A stretch of DNA of 50,644 bases, taken from contig JANQGE010000118.1 of the NCBI GenBank assembly GCA_028277485.1, positions 1 through 50,644 of the forward strand. Direction: 5' to 3'. This document shows positions 40,168 through 47,265 of this stretch, one piece after another. The stretch's first letter is position 1; each line of letters begins with the position of its first letter. The DNA is from Chlorobium sp. (GTDB taxonomy: Bacteria; Bacteroidota; Chlorobiia; Chlorobiales; Chlorobiaceae). Both the position numbers and the translations under genes were made by a program. A model generated the notes under the pieces. It worked only from the letters and a program-made list of their open reading frames with translations. It was not told where the DNA came from and searched no databases.

Positions 40168-41406
40168 TCAAGATGCTGGAGTTGCCAAGTCGGTAAGATA
40201 ACTTTTCAGGGACTGGTGTTTCGACAAACCGATTTTTTTATGCATCCGGTAGCGGATGCTTTCCATGCCTCGGGTCGAGATCCCCACCGAACGGGCAATT
40301 TCCCGTGTGTTGTAATTCAGTTTTATCAACAGGCAAATGCGCAGTTCCCGCTGGTTGAGGTTCGGGTGTTTTTTCTGGAGTTTTGAAAGAAACTCGGAAT
40401 CTGTTGTTGTGAGCTCTATGTTGAGTCTCTTCTCGATCAGCTCGGTATCTATCATATTTCGACAGTTTTCGATCATCATGCTTTTTTTCGTCTGATCGAT
40501 GTCCAGCGAACTGATCATGTCGAGAAGCTGGCGCAGGGTAGAGGTTTTTTCGGTGATTGCGGTTGATATTCTCGTAAGCTCCATCTCCTGTGTGGCGATT
40601 CTCGCAGTGAGTGCCGATTTTTCCTTTTCAAGGTGGCTTTTGAGTTTTTTATACAGCTCTTTCTGTGCGTTGAGCAGAATGTTTTTTTCCGTAAGGATTT
40701 TTTCGCTGTTGCTTACAATATGCTCGAGCTCCAGCTCTTTTTCTTTTAAATTTTCCCGAAGATCGCCCTGAAGGTTTTCAATTGCCTTGAAAAAGGGATA
40801 CAGCTTGTCGTTCTGGGGAGGGAACTGGATGTTCTGGTCCATCATGTTCAGCCAGGAAAGTCTGCCGAGGGTAGCGAGGAATTCTCTTTTCTGGAGTTCG
40901 TATTTTTTATCCTTTTTATCCTCTTTGTTATCGAAGCTTTCACCGACGAGTGTGCCCTCTTTCCAGGCTACAACTGCTTTTACAGCATCGGTATAGTTTT
41001 GCTTGATAAGTACCGGCAGTTCTTCGGGCACCATTGCGGCAAAAGTCTCCACCATGGTGAGAAACTGGGGCTCCACATTGTAGAATACCACAATGCCGAG
41101 CGTGACGGTAGGATTATAGATAAGGTCTGCAATCTGTTTTTTATAGGTAAGGGACATGCTGGTGATGTGTTTCATATCCCATACCAGGTAGAACGTTTTG
41201 CCATCAAGGTTCGAATCGTGCAGGACAGAACGAAGAGTGTCCACGTCCATGAAATCGAGCGATATATCGTGGTCTGTGTCTATGCTGCAAAGAAGAATGT
41301 CGTCCCCGAGCCGTTTAATGACTTTATTGTATCCGTTGTTTTTATGGGCTGCCAGCCAGTTCCGGTTTTCTGTTATCGGCAGATCTGTTACGGTGCAAGT
41401 TTGCAT
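40168..41406 (-). CDS. LuxR-type HTH protein with N-terminal sensor-like domain and coiled coil (paralogue 4)
   Basis: 412 aa from ATG 41406 (MQTCTVTDLPITENRNW), aligned to the paralogue starts. An in-frame ATG at 41457 would add 17 residues (MNITSFSTLHKKSV...) not found in the others. The HTH is TREIARSVGISTRGMESIRY then RMHKKIGLSKHQSLKSYL. The coiled coil (about 225-310) is the most extended of the set. The shared N-terminal C-x-x-x-x-L-P-[VI] motif is kept, but Thr replaces the Pro after Cys. It is the first gene of the minus-strand run. Confidence 0.8.
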   Translation of the reverse strand: MQTCTVTDLPITENRNWLAAHKNNGYNKVIKRLGDDILLCSIDTDHDISLDFMDVDTLRSVLHDSNLDGKTFYLVWDMKHITSMSLTYKKQIADLIYNPTVTLGIVVFYNVEPQFLTMVETFAAMVPEELPVLIKQNYTDAVKAVVAWKEGTLVGESFDNKEDKKDKKYELQKREFLATLGRLSWLNMMDQNIQFPPQNDKLYPFFKAIENLQGDLRENLKEKELELEHIVSNSEKILTEKNILLNAQKELYKKLKSHLEKEKSALTARIATQEMELTRISTAITEKTSTLRQLLDMISSLDIDQTKKSMMIENCRNMIDTELIEKRLNIELTTTDSEFLSKLQKKHPNLNQRELRICLLIKLNYNTREIARSVGISTRGMESIRYRMHKKIGLSKHQSLKSYLTDLATPAS

Positions 41407-41755
41407 GATGTCGGTAACTGATTTTTTGTGTAAAGTACTGAATGATGTAATATTCATAAATAAGGTATTTTTTCACTTCTTTTTAAAGAAAAAAACACAA
41501 AATACACGAAAACACTTCGCTACAATGACGTGAGGCGGCAATGTAGGGGTGTTTCGCTCCCGGCGTGGGTGCTTGTGGTGCAGTTTTTCCGCAGGAAGTT
41601 TTGGCAGTATGGTAAATATGTTGAGGAGTGTATATTCGTTGTATCCCGGCACAGGGATTTCCAATTCAACCGTTTCAGGGATGTGAAACGTGCCTTACCT
41701 TGTCTGCGGAACTCGTTGGATACATGCCCCGGGTTCTGAACATAGCAGATGAAAG
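41407..41755. other. Intergenic, no supported gene
   Basis: About 350 bp upstream of paralogue 4. A plus-strand frame at 41530-41739 and a minus-strand frame at 41520-41804 exist but show no domain. A run of A/T (41463-41500, CTTCTTTTTAAAGAAAAAAA) could form a weak hairpin. Nothing else is recognised. Confidence 0.4.
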
Positions 41756-41872
41756 GTGCATTTTCAAGAACTGGCAGATGTGCTGCCCAATTTGAGCGAT
41801 TCAATTAAGGATGAATTACTTCAATGGTGTCCGGGAAAACCGCCGAATGGCAAACAGAGGGCACCTCTATAA
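41756..41872 (+). pseudogene. Short open frame running into the mobile repeat (possible gene fragment)
   Basis: From GTG 41756 the peptide reads VHFQELADVLPNLSDSIKDE then LLQWCPGKPPNGKQ. It enters the repeat at 41859 and stops on the TATAA of its terminal repeat (TAA 41870-41872). Composition looks protein-like and may be the end of a transposase or other gene, but I cannot name the family. Confidence 0.3.
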
Positions 41873-41975
41873 ATTGTCGTGAGTGACTTGAGTACGAGGC
41901 GGACGGAGCGCAGAAACCCTCTCCTATCCGACCAACGAAGTGATCAGGGCGCGCAACAAATTAATAGAAGTGCCC
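41859..41975 (-). repeat. MITE-like element, full copy in reverse (117 bp)
   Basis: Ends GGGCACCTCTATAAATTGTCGTG and AAATTAATAGAAGTGCCC. It carries the right block (GAGTGACTTGAGTACGAGGCGG), short middle (CAGAAACCCTCTCCTATCC) and left block (AACGAAGTGATCAGGGCGCG), nearly the same as the copy at 19552. Its right end lies 22 bp before the lipid kinase TTG start. No 4-bp duplication (CAGA versus TAAA). Confidence 0.9.
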
Positions 41976-41997
41976 TAAATGATGAAATCGAAAGCCG

Positions 41998-42900
41998 TTG
42001 AGCAGGCATAATACTACATTTATTATAAACCCCGTCGCAGATAAAGGCAGAGCAGCCCGTAAAACGGGTATACTTCGAAGTGCGATAGAGATGCAGCGTG
42101 ATGCGGTAGTGTATTGTACCAAATATGCAGGCCATGCCCTGGAAATCGCTCGTGGGGCGCTTGTTGACAGCCGGGCGGTGGTTGCATGTGGCGGGGACGG
42201 CACTGCTCATGAGGTTGCTAATATTCTGGCTTTTTCAGATGTCAGTCTTGGTATTCTCCCTTTGGGCTCGGCAAATGATTTCATTAAATCGCTTGATCAC
42301 CGGTTTGATCGGGGTTTTCCTGTCGATGCATATCAGCGGGCCGATTCTGTAATGGTTGATCTTGGCCGGGTGCATGCAAATGGGGAATTCAAGCGGTATT
42401 TTCTGAATTCTCTCGGTCTGGGCTTTACGGGAAGAATCGCCCATAAGGTTGGCAATACAAGATGGTTCAAGGGGGAGTTGATGTACCTTTATGCTCTGCT
42501 GCATGTGCTTTTGGGTTATAAACCGCCAAAAATGCATATTAAGCTCGTTACTCCGGAAAAATCCGTGGAGATACATGAACCGATATTTGCTTTTTCAGTT
42601 GGAAACGGGCGCATTGAAGGGGGAAAGTTTCATATTGCTCCTGAAGCAGAGATCAATGACGGCCTGCTTGATGTCTGCATTTTAAAGGCGATCCCGAAAG
42701 CCGCGTTTTTTAAATATATCTTGAAATATACTCGGGGAACCCAGATTTTCGATCCCCATGTTCTATACTGCAAGGCCAGAGCGGTTGAGCTTGATCTGCC
42801 TGAACCGGATGTTATGCATATGGACGGTGAAGTGTTTGAAAATATGGGTGGAAAGATCAGGATTGAAAGTGTTCCGGCTTCTATAAAGGTGCTCAGATAA
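41998..42900 (+). CDS. Diacylglycerol kinase-family lipid kinase (YegS/LCB5-type)
   Basis: 300-aa enzyme that phosphorylates a lipid hydroxyl group with ATP. The N-terminal NPVADKGRAARKTG, then VVACGGDGTAHEVANIL and GILPLGSANDFIKSL (the GGDGT and G-x-A-N-D-F catalytic signatures), and the C-terminal GNGRIEGGKFHIAPEAEIND are all present. The only in-frame start is TTG 41998 with no ribosome site. An ATG at 41979 reads MMKSKAVEQA and then stops, one frame away. The insertion of the nearby mobile repeat may have altered the original start. Substrate unknown. Confidence 0.88.
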   Translation: MSRHNTTFIINPVADKGRAARKTGILRSAIEMQRDAVVYCTKYAGHALEIARGALVDSRAVVACGGDGTAHEVANILAFSDVSLGILPLGSANDFIKSLDHRFDRGFPVDAYQRADSVMVDLGRVHANGEFKRYFLNSLGLGFTGRIAHKVGNTRWFKGELMYLYALLHVLLGYKPPKMHIKLVTPEKSVEIHEPIFAFSVGNGRIEGGKFHIAPEAEINDGLLDVCILKAIPKAAFFKYILKYTRGTQIFDPHVLYCKARAVELDLPEPDVMHMDGEVFENMGGKIRIESVPASIKVLR

Positions 42901-42902
42901 GG

Positions 42903-42923
42903 GGGCCCTTTATAAAGGTGCCC
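42903..42923. repeat. Solo terminal-repeat palindrome (21 bp)
   Basis: GGGCCCTTTATAAAGGTGCCC consists of the two ends of the mobile repeat joined, with CCTTTATAAAGG as a perfect core. It starts 2 bp after the lipid kinase stop codon. It is either the smallest deletion form of the element or a terminator hairpin for the gene. Confidence 0.65.
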
Positions 42924-42937
42924 ATAACTTTTGTGAT

Positions 42938-44185
42938 ATGCATATCGTCATATTCGAAGATGAAACGGTTCACCGATTCCGGCCGCTGGTGCATTTCAAA
43001 CCTGTTTACGGTCTCTCTGTCGGATGCAGAACCATTCTGCAGAAGTTTCGTTTTCATCTCCCCAATATTGCTTTCTCCTGTCATCTTCGACGTTATCTGG
43101 AACCTTTTTACCGTGAACATCTGCCTGTTTTCCGGCATACCGGTGATTTGGAAAGGGATATTCTCCTGGTAAACGGCAGGCTTCTGTGCGATAAGAAAGC
43201 TGCAGATATTATGCTTCACGATCCGCCCGCTCCCGGACAGTGTCTGCTGCAAGGGGACGACCTGGTTTTTGCGAGGGTGAAAGCGGCGCTTGTTGCTGTG
43301 CCGGGCGAAACGCCCCCTGATTATATAGATACGAAACGGTTGGCTGGTGAGTCCGAGATAATCACGTCAGACGGGTTCAGGCTGCTCCAAAACATATGGG
43401 ACCCGGTCGTCCTTCATCCGGGAGAGCTTGAGCGTGAAGCCGAAACTCTTGACTTGGGCAAGATCTCCGGCAGGGTGTCTCCCCGTGCCGGACTGGAGAA
43501 CCCCGGAAATATATCTGTCGGAGAAGGAGCGGTGATCAAGCCGGGAGCTGTTCTTGACGCGGAAGAAGGTTTTATTCATGTAAGCCCCGGCACTGTAGTG
43601 GAACCTCAGGCTGTTCTTGTGCGGAATGTCTTTCTCGACGGGTCGGCATGTGTAAAAACCGGAGCAAATCTGCACAATAATGTTTCCATCGGAAAATTTT
43701 CCAAAGTCGGGGGAGAGATAGAGAATTCGATCGTCGAATCCTATGCGAACAAGCAGCATGAGGGTTTTCTGGGACACTCCTATATTTCTTCATGGTGTAA
43801 CCTGGGGGCGGGTACCAATACTTCGGATTTAAAAAACAATTACGGGAAAATCGGGCTCATTATCGACGGTAAGGAGATGCAGACCGGTGAGCAGTTTTTA
43901 GGGTTGTTGATGGGAGAGCATACCAAATGCTCGATTAGCTCGATGTTCAATACCGGCACCGTGGCCGGTGCCTCTGCAAATATTTTCTGCAGCGGTTTTC
44001 CTCCCAAATACGTACCGTCTTTTTCATGGGGAGACCCCGGATCGGGCTTTCAGCGCTATGACATAGATAAAGCTCTCGAAACAGCACGTATTGTCATGGC
44101 CCGCAGAAATATTGGGATGAGTCCTGCGTATGAAGCGATGTTTCGTCATGTTGCAGCAAACCGCTCCCACCTTGAATTTTTTTGA
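42938..44185 (+). CDS. GlmU-like sugar nucleotidyl/acetyltransferase family protein
   Basis: 415-aa protein of the alternative GlmU group found in Bacteroidetes/Chlorobi (TIGR03991-like). The N-terminal third starts MHIVIFEDETVHRFRPLVHF and contains KPVYGLSVGCRTILQK, a degenerate nucleotidyltransferase-type opening. Residues about 165-330 form a left-handed beta-helix of hexapeptide repeats (ISVGEGAVIKPGAVLDAE, VSPGTVVEPQAVL), with the family's HSYISSWCNLGAGTNTSDLK and a later NTGTVAGASANIF. Probably involved in activated sugar (UDP-GlcNAc) supply. It follows the lipid kinase by 37 bp. Confidence 0.85.
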   Translation: MHIVIFEDETVHRFRPLVHFKPVYGLSVGCRTILQKFRFHLPNIAFSCHLRRYLEPFYREHLPVFRHTGDLERDILLVNGRLLCDKKAADIMLHDPPAPGQCLLQGDDLVFARVKAALVAVPGETPPDYIDTKRLAGESEIITSDGFRLLQNIWDPVVLHPGELEREAETLDLGKISGRVSPRAGLENPGNISVGEGAVIKPGAVLDAEEGFIHVSPGTVVEPQAVLVRNVFLDGSACVKTGANLHNNVSIGKFSKVGGEIENSIVESYANKQHEGFLGHSYISSWCNLGAGTNTSDLKNNYGKIGLIIDGKEMQTGEQFLGLLMGEHTKCSISSMFNTGTVAGASANIFCSGFPPKYVPSFSWGDPGSGFQRYDIDKALETARIVMARRNIGMSPAYEAMFRHVAANRSHLEFF

Positions 44186-44237
44186 TTATGTTAAGCGATT
44201 GTAAGATTTGTTGGTCCGTTTAACCTATACACCATCG

Positions 44238-44801
44238 ATGATCCTGGTAATAGATAACTACGATTCGTTTACCTATAATCTCGTGCAGTATATGGGCGAG
44301 CTGGGAGCGCTTGTTGAGGTATACCGTAATGACGAGACTCAGGTAGAGGAAGTGCTTGACCGGAAGCCTGAGAAAATTGTGATTTCGCCCGGGCCGGGCA
44401 TACCTGAAGATGCAGGTATATCGGTTCCTTTGATCAAGGCCGTCCAGGGCAAAATACCGCTCTTTGGCGTTTGTCTTGGTCACCAGGCAATCGGGGAAGC
44501 TCTCGGAGGCAGGGTAATCCGGGCCGTTGACATCATGCACGGCAAGACATCTCCAATCTATCATGATAACGAAGGAATATTTGCCGGAATAGAAAACCCC
44601 TTTATAGCAACGCGTTATCATTCGCTCATCGTTGAGAAAGAGAGTCTGCCGGAAGAGCTGACGCTGCGGGCGTGGACGGATGACGGGGTTATCATGGGAA
44701 TGGACTGTCGCAGGAAACTCCTCTACGGGGTTCAGTTTCATCCGGAGTCGATCATGACCCATGAAGGAAAAAATATTATCAGGAATTTTCTTGAGCTTTA
44801 A
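44238..44801 (+). CDS. trpG: Anthranilate/aminodeoxychorismate synthase glutamine amidotransferase (TrpG/PabA)
   Basis: Class-I glutamine amidotransferase that supplies ammonia for anthranilate (or aminodeoxychorismate) synthesis. The 187-aa protein opens LVIDNYDSFTYNLVQYMGEL, has VISPGPGIPEDAG, the nucleophile GVCLGHQ, RYHSLIVE and the catalytic YGVQFHPES. The start is ATG 44238. An in-frame alternative at 44208 has ten extra residues. The partner component I is not in the window, so whether it serves Trp, folate or both is open. Confidence 0.93.
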   Translation: MILVIDNYDSFTYNLVQYMGELGALVEVYRNDETQVEEVLDRKPEKIVISPGPGIPEDAGISVPLIKAVQGKIPLFGVCLGHQAIGEALGGRVIRAVDIMHGKTSPIYHDNEGIFAGIENPFIATRYHSLIVEKESLPEELTLRAWTDDGVIMGMDCRRKLLYGVQFHPESIMTHEGKNIIRNFLEL

Positions 44802-44806
44802 TTGAG

Positions 44807-45544
44807 ATGCCTTCTTCAGGAAAAACATCCAAAAAAGAGGATTCGAGAGCTCAAAAGGTTCAGCCGCCGGAAAAAAAGTACTCTTGCCAAACCGATTTTG
44901 CTGGCGACGGGTGGCGTGTTTTCAAAATCATGGCGGAGTTCGTGAACGGATTTGAAAAGATGTCCGATATCGGACCGGCGGTGACCGTGTTCGGGTCGAC
45001 AAGGGTCGGTCCTGAGCGCATGGAATACCAGTTGGCCGAAGAGATGGGCCGGTGTCTTGCGGTGAACGGATTTTCAGTGATTACAGGCGGTGGGCCGGGT
45101 GTAATGGAGGCAGCAAACAAGGGTGCACAGCAGGCAGGGGGGATATCCATAGGGTTTAATATCGAACTTCCCAATCAACAGCGTCCCAATTCTTTTATTG
45201 ACCAAGACAGGCTGTTGACCTTTCAGTACTTTTTTGTTCGCAAAGTTATGTTTCTGAAATATTCCCAGGCTTTTATCACTCTTCCGGGAGGTTTCGGCAC
45301 AATGGATGAGTTTTCCGAAGCGGCCACACTTATACAGACACAGAAAAGCAGTCGTTTTCCGGTAATATTGATGGGTTGCGATTACTGGGAAGGGTTTTAC
45401 CGCTGGATGCAGGAGACCATGTGCAAAGGGAAGAAGTATATCGCGGAAAAGGATCTGGATTTTATTTTTCTGGAAGATGATCCGGAAAAAGTTATCGGGA
45501 TCATCAAAGGGTTTTATCCGGAAGGGTACAGGTTGAATTTTTAG
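44807..45544 (+). CDS. LOG-family protein (TIGR00730, lysine-decarboxylase-like fold)
   Basis: 245-aa Rossmann-fold protein. The motifs GGGPGVMEAANKGA (about 94-107) and PGGFGTMDE (160-168) are those of LOG-type nucleoside-monophosphate phosphoribohydrolases, known for releasing cytokinin bases in plants; bacterial members act on AMP-like substrates. An N-terminal extension of about 40 residues precedes the domain, as in the TIGR00730 long group. It starts 5 bp after trpG and may be co-transcribed. The cellular role here is not known. Confidence 0.9.
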   Translation: MPSSGKTSKKEDSRAQKVQPPEKKYSCQTDFAGDGWRVFKIMAEFVNGFEKMSDIGPAVTVFGSTRVGPERMEYQLAEEMGRCLAVNGFSVITGGGPGVMEAANKGAQQAGGISIGFNIELPNQQRPNSFIDQDRLLTFQYFFVRKVMFLKYSQAFITLPGGFGTMDEFSEAATLIQTQKSSRFPVILMGCDYWEGFYRWMQETMCKGKKYIAEKDLDFIFLEDDPEKVIGIIKGFYPEGYRLNF

Positions 45545-45552
45545 GGCAACCG

Positions 45553-45888
45553 CTATTGTCAACTGCCTACTGAGTCAATTCGACCCCGAACCCCCCGTGA
45601 AATCAAACCGGATATTTAACCCCTGTGTAATATCCTTTCTTATTACACGGGGCCGACCCCGATCTCCGATTATTTTCTCCCGTTTAACACTTAGTACATA
45701 GCACCTTCCCTCTCGTCACTCGTCACTGCGTGCCAGCGTCCCGCCGTCGCTATCGGGAATCGGGATTCGGTAATCGGAAATCGATCTTTTCTTCATTTTC
45801 TTTCTTCTGCCAACTGATCCCCTCTTGTCACTCGTCACTTGTCACTATTCTTTCTCCCGCCTAACACCTCCTACCAACTGCTTACTGC
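45553..45888. repeat. Large mosaic array of short motifs (about 340 bp)
   Basis: No gene. Blocks match the array at 27.6-28.1 kb in the opposite direction: CAACTGCCTACTGAGTCAAT (45559), GACCCCGATCTCCGATTATT (45654), TTAGTACATAGCACCT (45692), CTCGTCACTCGTCACT (45712), GCCGTCGCTATCGGGAATCGG (45742), and CAACTGCTTACTGCCTACTG near the end. A hairpin (45620-45652) is embedded. The last word supplies the stop codon of the convergent haem-binding gene. Confidence 0.85.
45620..45652. terminator. Hairpin CCCCTGTGTAATA / TATTACACGGGG
   Basis: 12-bp stem with one bulged T and an 8-bp loop, 76 bp after the LOG gene stop. It could end transcription of that operon. There is no T-run. Confidence 0.4.
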
Positions 45889-46341
45889 CTACTGATTCCC
45901 CGGGCTCTCCGGGTAGAACCAGGAGGAGAGCTTTACGCGTTCCTGCGGTGTCAGCCTGACTGTGGGGTTGAAGGTCAGATAAAGCTTGGCGTGTGCGGTG
46001 TTTTTATGAAGAGTAGAATCGATTTTTTCCTCAAGCTCTGTTTTTTTCATATCCCCGTAACGTTCCCACTCGGAAAAGTTAAGCGCTTTTCTTCCTGAAG
46101 ACACCTCTTTGGTAATCAGCCATGATGCGGGTGCAATGTAGGCCCATCTGGGCCATCGTGTTTCGAAGGAATGGCAATCGTAACAGCCTCTTTGCAGAAT
46201 ATCCTCGATTTCTGACGGAAATCCCGAAACCGTTGCCGGTTCGGGGTTTTTCCTTTCCAGGGGGACGAACTGTATGATGATCATTACAAGAAGAGACCCG
46301 CCGAGGAAAGTTCTGAAAGGCCGCTTGGGTGAATGTTGCAT
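45889..46341 (-). CDS. Haem-binding domain protein (PF14376-type)
   Basis: 150-aa protein with an N-terminal membrane anchor (GSLLVMIIIQFVPL) and a single c-type haem motif CYDCH (C53, C56, H57), followed by SFETRWPRWAYIAPASW, which is the pattern of the Haem_bd domain. The family is widespread in Bacteroidetes and Chlorobi and is expected in the periplasm. Start ATG 46341. Its TAG stop is provided by the CAGTAGGCAGT word of the motif array, so the native 3' end may have been replaced. It diverges from the cytochrome maturation operon. Confidence 0.85.
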   Translation of the reverse strand: MQHSPKRPFRTFLGGSLLVMIIIQFVPLERKNPEPATVSGFPSEIEDILQRGCYDCHSFETRWPRWAYIAPASWLITKEVSSGRKALNFSEWERYGDMKKTELEEKIDSTLHKNTAHAKLYLTFNPTVRLTPQERVKLSSWFYPESPGNQ

Positions 46342-46409
46342 AATCAGGCTGAAAAAATAATTACATATTCTCGTTTAATATTATTATGTCCTAAATTAAG
46401 CGTTCTAAA

Positions 46410-46551
46410 GGGCACCTCTATAAATTTGTTGCGCGTCCTGATTACTTCGTTGGGCAGTGCTCGAAATCCTCATGTACTCTATGTACACTCCGGTTTCTGT
46501 GCTCTGTCCGCCTCGTACTCATGTCGCTCACGACAATTTATAGAGGTGCCC
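46410..46551 (+). mobile_element. MITE-like element with TAAA target duplication (142 bp)
   Basis: Ends GGGCACCTCTATAAATT and AATTTATAGAGGTGCCC are perfect 17-bp inverted repeats. Flanks are TAAA (46406-46409) and TAAA (46552-46555). Inside are first-type left block (TGCGCGTCCTGATTACTTCG), long middle block (CGAAATCCTCATGTACTCTATG) and first-type right block (GCCTCGTACTCATGTCGCTC). Along with 25063-25179 this is the best copy. Confidence 0.92.
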
Positions 46552-46555
46552 TAAA

Positions 46556-46598
46556 GAGCGCCTCGATTTGTTGCGCACCCTGGTTACTTTGTCGGGAT
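46556..46598 (+). repeat. MITE-like element, left-end fragment
   Basis: GAGCGCCTCGATTTGTTGCG and CACCCTGGTTACTTTGTCGG follow the first-type left block with changes. It abuts the full copy at 46410, so two copies once lay in tandem. Confidence 0.55.
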
Positions 46599-46753
46599 CT
46601 ACCAACGATTATTCTATGCAGAAATGTAGCAAGAAAGTTTTCGGTGTGGAACAAGGGGGCTCTATTTTGTGTTTTAACTATTGTTACATCTTGATAGGTC
46701 CTTTTAAACTGATTGAAAAGGAGGCGTGGGATTTGTAGCTACTTCACACCGAA
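46599..46753. other. Intergenic, no supported gene
   Basis: About 155 bp between mobile-repeat copies, upstream of the HTH regulator gene. AAAGGAGGCG (46719) looks like a ribosome site but is followed by only a few codons before a stop. A promoter for the downstream operon could be here, but I cannot define one. Confidence 0.35.
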
Positions 46754-46834
46754 GGGCACCTCTACAAGTTGTTTTGCGGACGTTCGATCTATCTGCCCGA
46801 CCCAATAAGTGTGCAACAGTTAGCAGGGGTGTCC
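46754..46834 (+). repeat. MITE-like element, degenerate short copy (81 bp)
   Basis: Begins GGGCACCTCTACAAGTTGTTTTG and ends GTGCAACAGTTAGCAGGGGTGTCC, a decayed version of both ends with inner blocks mostly gone. It is close in size to the copy at 1850. Confidence 0.7.
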
Positions 46835-46918
46835 TAAAAGGTGAAACAGGTGACCTGGAAAGGGAGAGGAGCAAACTTTCAGGTCGTTTTTGAATAAAAT
46901 TACAAGAGGGTATGTATA

Positions 46919-47257
46919 GTGATTTTTCCATGTGAAAGGGCAGTGTGGTACAACCTTCCCCATATAAGGGCGGATATAGCGACAGGGTTGGTTAAAACAG
47001 GTATGACTCAATCAAAGGCGGCAAAAACTCTTGGTGTGACTCCAGCAGCGGTCTCGCAGTATCTCAACAAAAAAAGAGGGCAACAGGAAGTAAAAAGCAA
47101 GTTGTATCTGGAGGAGATCAACGATGCTATCCAAAAAATAAGCGAAGGTGCAAGTCAGCAGGAACTGCAGGCAATAATCTGCAAATGCTGTCATATCATA
47201 ACGGCTGAAACATCGGGAGAAAACGGTCAGCCTCGTGATGATGCAGTACAGGAATAG
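46919..47257 (+). CDS. HTH transcriptional regulator with C-terminal cysteine cluster (COG2522-like)
   Basis: 112-aa protein. The N-terminal motif PCERAVWYNLPHIRADIATG is followed by a Cro/C1-type HTH (MTQSKAAKTLGVTPAAVSQY). A C-terminal ICKCC holds three cysteines, which could bind a metal or Fe-S cluster. The COG2522 family is best known from archaea and some bacteria. The start is GTG 46919, giving MIFPCERAVW; no other start suits. It lies 8 bp before resB-like and is likely the regulator or a co-expressed member of the cytochrome maturation operon. Confidence 0.75.
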   Translation: MIFPCERAVWYNLPHIRADIATGLVKTGMTQSKAAKTLGVTPAAVSQYLNKKRGQQEVKSKLYLEEINDAIQKISEGASQQELQAIICKCCHIITAETSGENGQPRDDAVQE

Positions 47258-47265
47258 TCGGTTGT

